A DNA stretch of 18,738 nt. Source: Rickettsiales bacterium. Lineage in GTDB: Bacteria; Pseudomonadota; Alphaproteobacteria; Rickettsiales; UBA1997. Position numbers and translations under genes: made by a program. The notes beneath the pieces are model-generated. The model had not been told where the DNA came from. It did no database searches and saw only the letters and a list, made by a program, of their open reading frames with translations. Location: NCBI GenBank assembly GCA_028040005.1, contig JAOFKK010000013.1, positions 1-18,738 on the forward strand. The letters are read 5' to 3'. Below are positions 1-8,282 of this stretch, in pieces. Position 1 is the stretch's first letter, and every line of letters begins with the position of its first letter.

Positions 1-848
1 TTTCTTTTAAAGGAGTTAATCTAATTACCAATTTATTAATCTCACAAATTAGAGATAGAACCCTTAGATCAGGAATGGCGGGAGGTGGATTAGCTCAAGG
101 TATATTATGTCGCTTTAACAGCTCTGCCTATATTGAAAATTGTGACTTCAATAATCTTTGGCATGCCATACATTGCCATGATAATTGTAAAATGGATATC
201 CATAATATCAATGGAACACAACTTTATGGCGGTGCTCATGCGACAGCAAATAGTAGGATTTATATTAAAAGATCGTTTTTAAGAGGTATTGGTGGAGCGC
301 TTTCTGGAAGTTCATCTCCATGGGCTGCTCTTGGTGCATTCCATTGCAGTTCTATATTTTGCTACGGAATGGAATGCAGAGATTTTCATATGGGGCTTTA
401 TTGTCACTGGGGAAGTGATTTTCATTTTCATCAGGCATATGATTATGACACTGACGGCATTACCAAAATTAATATCAAAAACGGACATATAGAAAATTGC
501 TACCACGCAATCCATGTTTGGCATCATAGCGGAGGAAATGTTAATAATGCATTAGCTAAAAATATGGAATCTAATGCTATAACAAGTGGCCAATCTTCAA
601 ATGTTCACGCTCACAATAATGTTACAGTTGATGGCGCAAATATAGGATTTTATACAGTGCATACTTCATGCTTAATAGCCAATGGTTCCACAGCAAGAAA
701 TTGTCGTCATACCGCCTATTATTCAGCCCATAAATCCGAATTACATGCTGCTAGCACTTCCAGTAAACTATCAGGAAATGCTGTTAATTATTCTCCTGCT
801 GGATCTCATGCGCTTGGAAATCATGATTCATACACTTACATCTCATAA
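1..848 (+). CDS. Tail fibre/spike protein, C-terminal part (5' end outside window)
   Basis: The reading frame is open from the first bases of the window, so the ATG at 75 is probably internal and the gene starts upstream. About 280 residues are visible. They are rich in Gly, Asn, Ser and short beta-strand-like segments, with a recurring pattern (IENC...HAIH at nt 132-173 and again near nt 492-525). This suggests stacked rungs of a parallel beta-helix, as in phage tail spikes. The part after nt 75 is unusually rich in His (23 of 257) and Cys (11), with HxH motifs IHCH, FHFH and VHAH. Position supports a P2 H-like fibre: the next gene sits where the P2 fibre chaperone G lies, and sheath FI follows. 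Receptor binding would be its role. No family was recognised from sequence alone, so the call rests on composition and synteny. Confidence 0.6.
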   Translation, partial: SFKGVNLITNLLISQIRDRTLRSGMAGGGLAQGILCRFNSSAYIENCDFNNLWHAIHCHDNCKMDIHNINGTQLYGGAHATANSRIYIKRSFLRGIGGALSGSSSPWAALGAFHCSSIFCYGMECRDFHMGLYCHWGSDFHFHQAYDYDTDGITKINIKNGHIENCYHAIHVWHHSGGNVNNALAKNMESNAITSGQSSNVHAHNNVTVDGANIGFYTVHTSCLIANGSTARNCRHTAYYSAHKSELHAASTSSKLSGNAVNYSPAGSHALGNHDSYTYIS

Positions 849-851
849 AAT

Positions 852-1442
852 ATGAAAATAGTAATAAATAAAGAAAATATGATTATTGCAACTCACAGCA
901 ATAATCAGGATATCAAGGATTTATATGATAATGAAAATCTAGAAATTATCAGAATTCCCGATGATATTATAATTAAAGATTCATCTAATGAATTTATAAA
1001 TAGCGGAGAATCTTCTAAAGCCAACCTTCCAAAAGATCCAAGGCTTTCTTGGTTACCAGAAGAGATCAAAGAGAATGCTAAAAAAGTCATTCCCGATATT
1101 GAGGAAGAGTGTCGTGCAAAAATCATATCATCCTCACCTGGAAGGATAGCTGCATACAGATCAAAAGAAGAAATAGCTAAACGTATACTGGAATCAACAC
1201 CTCCAGACAAATCTGATTTAGAACTTTTAAAATCTGAAGCAGATAGCAGGAATATTAAGGTTGCGGAGCTTGCTAAAATTATTATGGAAAAAGCTCAAAA
1301 TTTTAGTGAAGTATCGACTTTTATTGACGGTGAATCCCACAGGATTATTGGCATAATTGATAATTGCAAATCATATAAAGAGGCTTGGAAAGCATTGAAA
1401 GATTTTGAGCAAACAATCCTAGATAAAATTTTATCAAACTAA
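852..1442 (+). CDS. Probable tail-fibre assembly chaperone (P2 G position)
   Basis: A 196-residue soluble protein starts 3 bases after the fibre stop, so translation is probably coupled. It has no signal peptide or membrane segment. The N-terminal third is beta-rich. The central and C-terminal parts are predicted helical and charged, with a stretch (EECRAKIISSSPGRIAAYRSK, residues about 85-105) that resembles phage proteins found next to tail fibres. In P2 the gene between fibre H and sheath FI encodes the fibre chaperone G, which helps the fibre fold and trimerise. This gene occupies that slot. Function is inferred from position; similarity to known chaperones is weak by eye. An alternative is an uncharacterised structural tail protein. 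Confidence 0.5.
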   Translation: MKIVINKENMIIATHSNNQDIKDLYDNENLEIIRIPDDIIIKDSSNEFINSGESSKANLPKDPRLSWLPEEIKENAKKVIPDIEEECRAKIISSSPGRIAAYRSKEEIAKRILESTPPDKSDLELLKSEADSRNIKVAELAKIIMEKAQNFSEVSTFIDGESHRIIGIIDNCKSYKEAWKALKDFEQTILDKILSN

Positions 1443-1458
1443 TTTAAAAATAAACAAA

Positions 1459-2673
1459 ATGCCTGATCAATTTCTACACGGCGTAGAAGTCATTGAAATC
1501 AATGATGGAGCTAGACCAATAAAAACAGTTAAATCAAGTGTAATTGGACTTGTTGGCACAGCGCCGCAAGGTCCAGTAAATACGCCAACTTTAATTCTTG
1601 GTTCAAGAGCAAAAGCAGCCGAAATCTTCGGTGAAAACAATGATGCCAATAAAGATTATACCATACCAAAAGCTCTTGATGGAATATTCGATCAAGCTGG
1701 CACAATGGTTGTTGTCATTAATGTTGCCGATCCAGATAATTCAGCACATTTAACAACTGGTGTTCTTGATCCTGCAAATATTATAGATGCTGATGTTGTT
1801 GGTGGCGTTGACGGAGCAACTGGTCAATATAAAGGTGTTCATGCACTCCTCGCAGCAAACACAGAACTTGCAGTCACTCCAAGAATTTTAATTGCTCCGA
1901 ACTTTACGCATGATATGCCAAGTGGAAATGCAAATCCTGTAGTTTCAGAATTACTTGGAATAGCAGAAAATTTAAGAGCGATTATTATTGCTGACCTTCC
2001 AAATACCAATGATACAGATGCAATCGATTATGTCGGAGATTTTGGATCTGCTAGAGTTTTTGCGGTTTATCCTTGGGTTAAAGTTCTTGATACATTAGGA
2101 GCTATTGTAGAAGAGCCATCATCTGCCAGAGTAGCAGGATTAATTGTAAAATCTGATAATGACAGAGGATTCTGGTGGTCGCCATCAAATCTGGTTATTA
2201 ATGGCATTGTTGGAATTTCTAAGCCAATAGATTTTGTTTTAGGGGATGTAAATTCAAAAGCTAACTACCTCAATGAAAATAACATCACAACCATAATTCA
2301 AGAAAGTGGCTTTAGGTTATGGGGCAACAGAACTTTATCAGCCGATCCTAAATGGAGCTTTCTTCAAGCTAGAAGAACCGCTGACATGATCAATGACTCT
2401 CTTCTTAAAGCTCACTTATGGGCAGTTGATAGAAATATCACTAAAACCTACATCGAAGATGTTTTAGAAGGAGTTAATAATTACCTCAGATATCTAAAAA
2501 ATATCGGAGCAATTATTGGTGGCACTGCCTTTGCTGATCCTGAGTTGAATACTCCTGATCAAATAGCACAAGGTAAGGTCACCTTTGAGTTTGACTTCAC
2601 GCCTCCTTATCCAGCAGAACATATAATCTTTAGATCAAGAATGACTGATGATTATTTATCTGAAATTGTTTAA
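1459..2673 (+). CDS. FI: Contractile tail sheath protein (P2 gpFI-like)
   Basis: A 404-residue protein, close to the P2 FI length of 396. It forms the outer contractile cylinder of a myovirus-type tail, which shortens to drive the tube into the target. The N-terminal motif IGLVGTAPQGPVNTPTLI (about residues 29-46), followed by a segment mentioning an EIFG turn, is typical of P2-type sheath proteins. So are the WGNRTLSADPKW segment (about residues 289-300) and the C-terminal domain ending with a beta-rich FEFDFTPPYPAEHI stretch that mediates sheath-sheath contacts. The start is preceded by an A-rich leader without a clear Shine-Dalgarno sequence. The gene lies directly before the tube gene, as in P2. 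No truncation or frameshift is seen. Confidence 0.95.
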   Translation: MPDQFLHGVEVIEINDGARPIKTVKSSVIGLVGTAPQGPVNTPTLILGSRAKAAEIFGENNDANKDYTIPKALDGIFDQAGTMVVVINVADPDNSAHLTTGVLDPANIIDADVVGGVDGATGQYKGVHALLAANTELAVTPRILIAPNFTHDMPSGNANPVVSELLGIAENLRAIIIADLPNTNDTDAIDYVGDFGSARVFAVYPWVKVLDTLGAIVEEPSSARVAGLIVKSDNDRGFWWSPSNLVINGIVGISKPIDFVLGDVNSKANYLNENNITTIIQESGFRLWGNRTLSADPKWSFLQARRTADMINDSLLKAHLWAVDRNITKTYIEDVLEGVNNYLRYLKNIGAIIGGTAFADPELNTPDQIAQGKVTFEFDFTPPYPAEHIIFRSRMTDDYLSEIV

Positions 2674-2691
2674 CCCTAAATATAAGAGAAA

Positions 2692-3192
2692 ATGATCCCA
2701 AAAATATTAAAGAATTTTAACCTCTTCATTGATGGTAGAGGTTATGTTGGTAAGTGCGAAGAAGTTAATCCTCCTAAATTATCCATAAAATCAGAGGAAT
2801 ATAAAGCTGGTGGCATGGATGCTCCTATATCTATTGATATGGGAATGGAAAAGCTCGAAGCCTCTTTTACTCTTTCTGAATATGACAAGGATGTTTTAAA
2901 ACAATTTGGCCTTATCAGTGGTAATGGCGTTCAGGTAACTTTAAGAGGTGCTTTGCAAGATGATGCAAATACCTCACCAATAGTAATCAAGCTTCGTGGT
3001 ATGTATTCAGAAATGGATATGGGCAAATTCTCAGCCGGAGAAAAAGGAACTCTAGCTTGCACAATTGCTTGCAGATATTACAGCCTAGAAATCGATGGTG
3101 AGCAGTTAATTGAAGTCGATATTGATAACATGACCAGAATTATTGGCGGAGTTGATAAGATGGTTGAAATTCGTGATGCCATAGGAATTTAA
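2692..3192 (+). CDS. FII: Major tail tube protein (P2 gpFII-like)
   Basis: A 166-residue protein (P2 FII is 172). It polymerises into hexameric rings that stack as the inner tube inside the sheath. The start MIPKILKNFNLFIDGRGYVG matches the P2 pattern in which a short leader precedes NxFxxG and a GxxxxxxxPKL segment. The central part, with GGMDAP, and the C-terminal part, with a GEQLIEVDIDNM segment followed by GVD, also match that family closely. It follows the sheath gene by 18 bases and precedes E. It is full length and I see no oddity. The upstream leader is A-rich (taagagaaaatg) with a weak AGAG as the only Shine-Dalgarno-like element. Confidence 0.93.
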   Translation: MIPKILKNFNLFIDGRGYVGKCEEVNPPKLSIKSEEYKAGGMDAPISIDMGMEKLEASFTLSEYDKDVLKQFGLISGNGVQVTLRGALQDDANTSPIVIKLRGMYSEMDMGKFSAGEKGTLACTIACRYYSLEIDGEQLIEVDIDNMTRIIGGVDKMVEIRDAIGI

Positions 3193-3206
3193 ATTTTAAA
3201 AAAATC

Positions 3207-3491
3207 ATGCAAAATATAGAACTAAAATACGAAATAGAATCTGGTGGGCAAACTTACAAAAAATTGAGCATGAGGCGTTCAAAAGTCAAAGATCGCCTAG
3301 TTGTTGCTAAAATGAAATCCGCCTCAGATGAAGAAAAAGAAATCAGGCTTTTTGCTAATCTTTGCGAAGTATCTCCCAATATTATTGAAGAGCTAGATGA
3401 ATCTGATTATACAAATCTACAAAAGGCCTATATGGATTTTTTCAAATCCGAGGGAATATCAGACGAGCCATCATTATTCTCTCAAAAATAA
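3207..3491 (+). CDS. E: Tail assembly chaperone E (short, unshifted product)
   Basis: A 94-residue soluble protein in the slot of P2 gene E (P2 E is 91 residues), between the tube and the tape measure. It resembles the E family of tail tape-measure chaperones: a short beta-rich N-terminus (IELKYEIESGG...YKKLSMRR) and a helical remainder with the ANLCEVSPNIIEELDESDY segment typical of this group. It is thought to coat the tape measure protein and recruit tube subunits. Near its 3' end (3437-3443) it has an in-phase T_TTT_TTC slippery heptamer from which the longer E-E' protein is made. This entry is the product of ribosomes that do not shift. Confidence 0.85.
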   Translation: MQNIELKYEIESGGQTYKKLSMRRSKVKDRLVVAKMKSASDEEKEIRLFANLCEVSPNIIEELDESDYTNLQKAYMDFFKSEGISDEPSLFSQK

Positions 3492-3592
3492 CCCATTGGC
3501 CACTTTCAGAAATTATTGAGCTAACCGAAGAAGAATTTTGCTTATTTTACGATGAAGCGATTTTGATCCAGAAAGAAACTAATGAAATTTAA
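3207..3592 (+). CDS. E-E' tail assembly chaperone made by -1 ribosomal frameshift
   Basis: Reading E to the heptamer at 3437-3443 and slipping back one base gives a 128-residue fusion: 79 residues of E, then 49 in the -1 frame, ending at the TAA at 3590-3592. The shifted tail contains ITHWPLSEIIELTEEEF followed by a helical acidic end. This matches the small GpE family, whose signature is an HWPxS core and an acidic EEL-like helix. In P2 the E' part is read by -1 slippage at T_TTT_TTG, giving 142 residues, so mechanism, position and partner domain all agree. The E' frame has no plausible start of its own. The fusion should bind tape measure and tube proteins during assembly and be absent from the finished tail. 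Confidence 0.85.
3437..3443 (+). promoter_or_regulatory. Programmed -1 frameshift site T_TTT_TTC in E
   Basis: The E codons GAT TTT TTC create an X_XXY_YYZ heptamer (T_TTT_TTC) in the right phase for simultaneous -1 slippage of two Phe tRNAs. The -1 frame is then open to 3592 and encodes the GpE domain. The equivalent P2 site is T_TTT_TTG. I did not find a clear downstream stimulatory hairpin by eye. Confidence 0.85.
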
Positions 3593-3599
3593 TTAAATC

Positions 3600-5900
3600 A
3601 TGCCAGCTACAAAAGCATCAGTTTCAGTTTTAATTGGCGCAGAGTTAGGTAAATCTTTTAAAGGAGCTTTTGGATCTGCAAATAAGCAATTATCTTCTCT
3701 TGGTTCTGCTATCAAAAAAGTAAGTGACAGAGCTTCCCAAATTGAATCTTTTAAGAAATCATCCAGAGCTACTAAAGAAGCAGGAGTTGCTTATCGTGAC
3801 GCTAGGCAAAAACTGAGTATACTAAGTAAAGAAATTGCTAGCACCAATAACCCAACCAAATTATTACAAAATAATTTTAGAAAAGCCAAAAGACTAGCCG
3901 ACCAAACAAAAAGATCATTTCTTGAAACTGCTAGCTCCACAAGGCAAATGGGCAAAGCTCTACGCTCTTCTGGAATTGACATTAAAAACTTTAATCGTGA
4001 GCAGTCAAAATTAAGTAAAAATCTTAATGTTCTAAAAAGGCGCCAAGCCAGCTTACAAAATAATCAAAATGCCAAAGATGCTAATCTTGGCAAAAGAGCA
4101 AATTATCGCTCTCAAATGGTGGATGCCGTTGCTCTTGGTGGGGCATTATATTCTGCTGTTCGCCCGGCTGTAGATTTTGAACTAGCTATGGCAAAAGTTG
4201 GTGCAATTACTAATGAAGCATCTGGTGGTAAAGGTTTTAAAAGTCTAACCAAACAAGCAAGAGAGCTTGGTAGGACAACGCAATATACAGCAAGTCAAAC
4301 TGCGGAAGCTATGCAGTTTCTTGGTATGGCTGGACTTAGCACTAATCAAATTTTAGCAGCAACTCCCTCTGTTTTAAACTTAGCAATTGCTGGCAATATG
4401 GATCTGGGCAGAACCGCAGATATTACCTCAAATATTCTAACTGGCTTCAATATGGAAGCTGAACGAACAGGTGAAGTTGCTGATATTTTAGCTCAGGCTA
4501 GTAGATCAACAAATGTTAATGTTGAGATGCTTGGCCAAACTATGAAATTTATTGCTCCTGCTGCGGCTGCAGTCGGCGGAACTTTAAAAGAAACCGCCAC
4601 TTTAGCCGGTGTTTTAGGTGACGCTGGAATTCAAGCATCAATGTCTGGTGTGATGTTAAGGTCAGCATATTTAAGACTTGCGGCTCCAGCAAAATCAGGA
4701 GCAAAGGCTCTTGGTAAAATGAGAGAAGAAATGGGAGTTAGTGCAGAAGAAATGCCGGATGTTGCTAAAGAGGCGTTACTTGCTCAAAAGAGATTATCAG
4801 GAATTGGGGTTAAAGTTTTCGATAATGGAAAGATGCGATCAATGGTCACCATCTTAAAAGAAATGGCTGTTGCCATGAAAGATGCATCTGATGAAGAAAA
4901 ATTATCCACAATAAAAGATATTTTTGGAACAAGAGCGACTTCTGGTGCTTTAGCAATTTTTAAATCAGTTGAAACTGGCAGATTAGATGAGGTTGAGCAA
5001 AAAATTAATAATTCCACTGGTGCTGCCAAGGAAATGGCAGATCGGTTAAAAAACACTACTGTCGGTGCATTTAAAGAATTTGGATCAGCTATTGAATCAG
5101 TTGGAATATCAATTGGCTCAGTTCTACTTCCTGCTTTTGCAACCATTGCCAGAAAGGCAGCAAATATCGCAGGAAGAATAAGTGTTTTATCTGAAAGATT
5201 TCCAGTTCTTACAAAATATATTGGTTTAGCGGTAGCTGGATTAATCAGTTTTAAAGTAGCAGCAATTGCAACTGGCTATGCTTTTACCTTTTTAAAAGGA
5301 GGATTTTTAGCAGCCAAGGGAAGTATTATTGCTTTTAGAACTGCAATGACCTTGATGAGCTTTGCTGTTCCAACAGTAATTACCGCAATTAAAACGCTAG
5401 GAATTGCTGTAATGACAAATCCAATCGGTTTAATTATTGGCGGAATTGCAATAGCTGCAGGACTTCTAATTGCCAATTGGACTCCTGTTGGTGAGTTTTT
5501 TAAAAATCTTTTTAGCGGAGTTATTGGTTGGGTGCAAAAAGCATTTGCATGGGTTGGTAAGTTATTAAAGCCACTTGAGAAAGTTGCTGGCATCGTTGGC
5601 AAAGGTTTTAAATCTGTAGCTGGAGTATTTTCTAATGATGAAAATAAAAATCAGAAAATAGGAGATACTGTAAAAGAAATTGAAGATAATTCTTTCTCCG
5701 ATCAGCAATTACTAGAAACTAGCAATATCTCAAATATCGCTGGTAATAATTCTAGTTCAAATATTTCTATTTCCGCACCAATTACCATTAATGCCAGAAC
5801 TGACGCCGATGAAAAAACCATCGCCAATCAAGTGCGAATAGCTATTGATGAGGTGATGCATAAATTTACCGTCAGAAAACAAGCCTTCAATTATGATTAG
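3600..5900 (+). CDS. T: Tail tape measure protein (P2 gpT-like, TP901 core)
   Basis: A 766-residue protein that sets tail length and is thought to leave through the tube during injection. Residues 1-160 are Lys/Ser/Gln-rich and helical, a probable coiled coil. Residues about 185-420 carry the TP901-type tape-measure core, with ELGRTTQYTASQTAEAMQFL (about 222-241) and a following AGLSTNQIL segment as the clearest signature. Two strongly hydrophobic stretches lie at about 538-567 and 590-625. The C-terminus is polar and Asn/Ser-rich, ending near NYD. It starts 7 bases after the E' stop, the usual order for chaperone and tape measure. P2 T is 815 residues. At about 1.5 angstrom per residue, 766 residues would suggest a tail slightly shorter than P2's, near 115-130 nm. 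Confidence 0.94.
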   Translation: MPATKASVSVLIGAELGKSFKGAFGSANKQLSSLGSAIKKVSDRASQIESFKKSSRATKEAGVAYRDARQKLSILSKEIASTNNPTKLLQNNFRKAKRLADQTKRSFLETASSTRQMGKALRSSGIDIKNFNREQSKLSKNLNVLKRRQASLQNNQNAKDANLGKRANYRSQMVDAVALGGALYSAVRPAVDFELAMAKVGAITNEASGGKGFKSLTKQARELGRTTQYTASQTAEAMQFLGMAGLSTNQILAATPSVLNLAIAGNMDLGRTADITSNILTGFNMEAERTGEVADILAQASRSTNVNVEMLGQTMKFIAPAAAAVGGTLKETATLAGVLGDAGIQASMSGVMLRSAYLRLAAPAKSGAKALGKMREEMGVSAEEMPDVAKEALLAQKRLSGIGVKVFDNGKMRSMVTILKEMAVAMKDASDEEKLSTIKDIFGTRATSGALAIFKSVETGRLDEVEQKINNSTGAAKEMADRLKNTTVGAFKEFGSAIESVGISIGSVLLPAFATIARKAANIAGRISVLSERFPVLTKYIGLAVAGLISFKVAAIATGYAFTFLKGGFLAAKGSIIAFRTAMTLMSFAVPTVITAIKTLGIAVMTNPIGLIIGGIAIAAGLLIANWTPVGEFFKNLFSGVIGWVQKAFAWVGKLLKPLEKVAGIVGKGFKSVAGVFSNDENKNQKIGDTVKEIEDNSFSDQQLLETSNISNIAGNNSSSNISISAPITINARTDADEKTIANQVRIAIDEVMHKFTVRKQAFNYD

Positions 5901-5902
5901 CC

Positions 5903-6397
5903 ATGGCATTAGATTTTTTTAAAAACATCAGCAGCAAGCTAACTGTTAATAGTCTCCTTAAAATAGATATGATGATGATACTCGGAGCTTATCGTTTTGC
6001 TGTCAAAAATTCTGCTTATCAAACTTTAAAAAGACAAAGCGAATATAAATGGCAGGAAGTTAATAGATTGGGTAGTAATCCAGCTTTGCAATTTACTGGC
6101 TTTGGTGTTGAAACAATTGAGCTTGAAGGAATTATCTATCCTCACTTTAAGGGAGGTTTAAAGCAAATTACTCTAATGAGGGCTCAAGCAGGACTTGGCA
6201 AGCCTCTTTTTTTGATATCAGGAAATGGCTTTGCCTTTGGCAGATGGTGCATTTCTAAGATATCAGAAAATCAGAGCAATTTCTTAAAAGATGGCAGTCC
6301 CAGAAAAATAGAGTTTTCCATCACGCTAAAACGATATGGTGAGGATAAAAAAAGAGGAACAAAAGGAATTATTCAAAATATTGCATCGAGCTTATGA
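5903..6397 (+). CDS. U: Tail completion/terminator protein (P2 gpU-like)
   Basis: A 164-residue protein; the gpU family caps or completes the tail. Family signatures are the MMMILGAYRF start-like segment at residues 23-32, the Y-Q-x-L-x-R-Q-x-x-x-x-W pattern just after it, GVETIELEGIIYP (about 73-85) and the C-terminal RKIEFSITLKRYGED. In most gpU proteins the sequence begins at the MM..LG segment, so this copy has about 22 extra N-terminal residues. The true start could instead be the ATG at 5969. I keep 5903 because it sits 2 bases after the T stop, matching the tight packing of this operon. No strong Shine-Dalgarno precedes either start. Confidence 0.88.
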   Translation: MALDFFKNISSKLTVNSLLKIDMMMILGAYRFAVKNSAYQTLKRQSEYKWQEVNRLGSNPALQFTGFGVETIELEGIIYPHFKGGLKQITLMRAQAGLGKPLFLISGNGFAFGRWCISKISENQSNFLKDGSPRKIEFSITLKRYGEDKKRGTKGIIQNIASSL

Positions 6398-6603
6398 GCA
6401 TCATTTATACAACGAGGGATGGTGATGTTTTGGATCAAATTTGCCAGAATTATTATGGCAGTACAGCAAAAATAGTTGAGCAGGTTTTGGAAGCTAACCC
6501 TCATTTGTCAAATTTAGACGCTGTTTTTGAAGCTGGAATAAAAATCACCTTACCAGAAGTAACCATTCAAAAAGAATCTGAAATAGTAAAACTCTGGACA
6601 TGA
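6394..6603 (+). CDS. X: Tail protein X, LysM-like (P2 gpX)
   Basis: A 69-residue protein starting in an ATGA overlap with U. It has the gpX layout: a short N-terminal beta strand, DGDVLDQICQNYYGS (residues 9-23), a helix ending in VLEANPHLS, then a PxLxxGxxIxLP-like end (FEAGIKITLPE). This is a LysM-like fold that in P2-type tails links baseplate or hub components to the tube. The gene order U-X-D is the same as in P2. The predicted size agrees with the family (P2 X is 67 residues). Confidence 0.9.
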   Translation: MSIIYTTRDGDVLDQICQNYYGSTAKIVEQVLEANPHLSNLDAVFEAGIKITLPEVTIQKESEIVKLWT

Positions 6604-7583
6604 AGCCCATTTTTAAAGTTACAGCTGACGATAAAGATATCACCGATATTTTTTCGCCAAGATTAGTGTCTTTAAATATTACCGATGAAACTGGTCTTGT
6701 CTCTGATAAAGCAGAAATTCTACTCGATAATCGAGATAATATTTTAGAGATTCCTTCAAGAGGCACGAATCTTGAAATATCTCTTGGTTATGAGAATCAG
6801 GATTTAGTTTTGATGGGAAGTTATATTGTAGATAATATCGATTTATCCTCACCTCCATCAAGGATGAGAATTATTGCTAAAGCCAGCAATACAAAAATCA
6901 AAACTCTAGCTAGCAAAATTAGATCACCAAAAAGCAGATCGTGGCACGAATATAGTTTGGTTGGAATAGTTAGTAAAATTGCCAAAGAGCATAAATTTAC
7001 ATCTCTAATTGATGAGTATTTTGAAAAAATCTATATCGCTCATATTGACCAAACCAATGAGAGTGATCTGTCGTTCTTAACTAATTTTGCCAGAGATTAT
7101 GATGCTTTTATTAAGTTCGTAGCAGGAAAGCTAATTTTTGCTAAAAAGAATAAGGGCACAACCATCACTGGTAAAGAGCTTCCAAAATTAGAGCTTTCTG
7201 AAAATCAAATATCTAGTTGGCGATTAAATATTCTTGATCGAGGTAAGTTTGGCAAAGTTATCGCTAAATACCATGATTTTGCAACCGCAGAAGAAAAGAA
7301 AGTCTCAACTGGAGCTGATGAGCCTGATTATGAGATGCGCTACACATTCACTGATCAAAATAGAGCCTTGGAAGCTGCTAAAGCAAAATTGTCAGAATTT
7401 GAGAGAGGAATAACAAAGCTAGAAATTTCACTTCCTGGCAATCCTATTTTAAGTGCTGAGAGCAAAATAATCATACCAGATATCAAATATCTAAAAGACA
7501 AGGAATGGATCATTGAAGCAATAACTCACGATATCAGTGATCAAGGTTATCAATCCACTATTAACGCCGTAGAACAATTTTAA
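6600..7583 (+). CDS. D: Baseplate hub protein (P2 gpD-like, late control D family)
   Basis: A 327-residue protein beginning in an ATGA overlap with X. The family was named phage late control gene D; structurally it is the tail hub, equivalent to T4 gp27. Family features visible are the N-terminal FKVTADDKDITDIFSPRLVS followed by acidic beta strands with LLDNRD (about residues 39-44), the LEISLGYENQDLVLMGSYIV segment (about 59-78), a TNESDLSFLTNFARDYDAF stretch (about 152-170), and a C-terminal beta domain with WIIEAITHDIS. It is full length and intact. It would join the tube to the spike complex encoded upstream of this window. Confidence 0.92.
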   Translation: MKPIFKVTADDKDITDIFSPRLVSLNITDETGLVSDKAEILLDNRDNILEIPSRGTNLEISLGYENQDLVLMGSYIVDNIDLSSPPSRMRIIAKASNTKIKTLASKIRSPKSRSWHEYSLVGIVSKIAKEHKFTSLIDEYFEKIYIAHIDQTNESDLSFLTNFARDYDAFIKFVAGKLIFAKKNKGTTITGKELPKLELSENQISSWRLNILDRGKFGKVIAKYHDFATAEEKKVSTGADEPDYEMRYTFTDQNRALEAAKAKLSEFERGITKLEISLPGNPILSAESKIIIPDIKYLKDKEWIIEAITHDISDQGYQSTINAVEQF

Positions 7584-7584
7584 A

Positions 7585-7878
7585 ATGCTCGGAAAAGAAG
7601 ATAAAAAATTGAGTCAAATAACGCTCACATCAATTGAGCTAGAAGAGCTTTTAACCAAAGCTTCAAAGCAAGGCGCAAAAGCTGCTTTAAAGGAAATTGG
7701 TCTAGATGATGATTTGGCTTATATGGATATTGCCAATTTGCGTGAATTACTCAAATCATTACGCATGGCAAAAAAGCATGCCTTTAAAGTCTTTATTAGA
7801 TGGATGATTTTTGGATTTATGACTCTAATTACCGCAGGATTTATAGCTCTTATTGGTGATAATATAAAATTTAAATAA
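7585..7878 (+). CDS. Small one-helix membrane protein, DUF6127-like
   Basis: A 97-residue protein starting 1 base after the D stop. Residues 1-65 are helical and charged. The segment with ALKEIGLDDD followed by RELLKSLRMAKK recalls the DUF6127 family of alphaproteobacterial phages, from memory. Residues about 71-94 form one hydrophobic transmembrane helix (IRWMIFGFMTLITAGFIALI). Its place between the hub gene and the endolysin suggests a lysis-related or membrane-associated phage function, such as a holin or antiholin partner. This is inference from position and topology; the family has no established function that I know of. Confidence 0.6.
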   Translation: MLGKEDKKLSQITLTSIELEELLTKASKQGAKAALKEIGLDDDLAYMDIANLRELLKSLRMAKKHAFKVFIRWMIFGFMTLITAGFIALIGDNIKFK

Positions 7879-7887
7879 ACAAAAAAA

Positions 7888-8277
7888 ATGCCACAATTTG
7901 GAAGAAGATCAAAAGAGCAATTATCAAGCTGTCACCCTGATTTACAAAAGCTCTTCAACGAAGTAATCAAGTATTACGATTGCACAATTCTTGAAGGGCA
8001 TAGATCAAATGCAGATCAACTAAGAGCATTTAATGCTGGTAAATCAAGGATAAAATCAGGTGGAAAACATAACCACTCCCCATCTCTTGCGGCCGATGTT
8101 GTGCCATGGCCAATTGACTGGAAAGATAAGGATCGCTTCTATCATTTTGCCGGAACAGTTCAAGGCATCGCCAAAATGCTAAATATTAAGATCCGCTGGG
8201 GTGGAGATTGGGACTCTGACAATGATCTCAAAGACCAAACACTTTATGATTTACCGCATTTTGAATTAATCGATTAA
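7888..8277 (+). CDS. Endolysin, M15-type peptidoglycan peptidase
   Basis: A 129-residue protein of the VanY/L-Ala-D-Glu peptidase group (peptidase M15). It would cut peptide stems in peptidoglycan at the end of the lytic cycle. Zinc ligands and catalytic residues fit the family: the KHNHSPSLAADVVP motif supplies H63 and D70, and DLPHFEL supplies D121 (probable catalytic base) and H124. The N-terminal GHRSNADQLRAFNAG segment is the usual substrate-side element, also conserved in phage members. There is no signal peptide, so export would need the membrane pore formed by a holin, encoded next. The length is typical for phage M15 endolysins. All expected residues are present, so it should be active. 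Confidence 0.9.
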   Translation: MPQFGRRSKEQLSSCHPDLQKLFNEVIKYYDCTILEGHRSNADQLRAFNAGKSRIKSGGKHNHSPSLAADVVPWPIDWKDKDRFYHFAGTVQGIAKMLNIKIRWGGDWDSDNDLKDQTLYDLPHFELID

Positions 8278-8282
8278 CAAAT

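Noticed and set aside
8..75. AAAGGAG near position 8-14 as a ribosome binding site for the ATG at 75
   Set aside because: It is about 60 bases from that ATG, and the fibre reading frame is open across it to the window edge, so it is coding sequence by chance resemblance.
3484..3491. A-run plus stop (AAAAATAA) at the end of E as the frameshift site
   Set aside because: It would also reach the E' frame, but only by single-tRNA slippage; T_TTT_TTC 42 bases upstream is a canonical heptamer and matches the P2 site.
4784..5146. Antisense open frame of 120 residues inside the tape measure gene
   Set aside because: Opposite a convincing coding sequence with no start context or recognisable motif.
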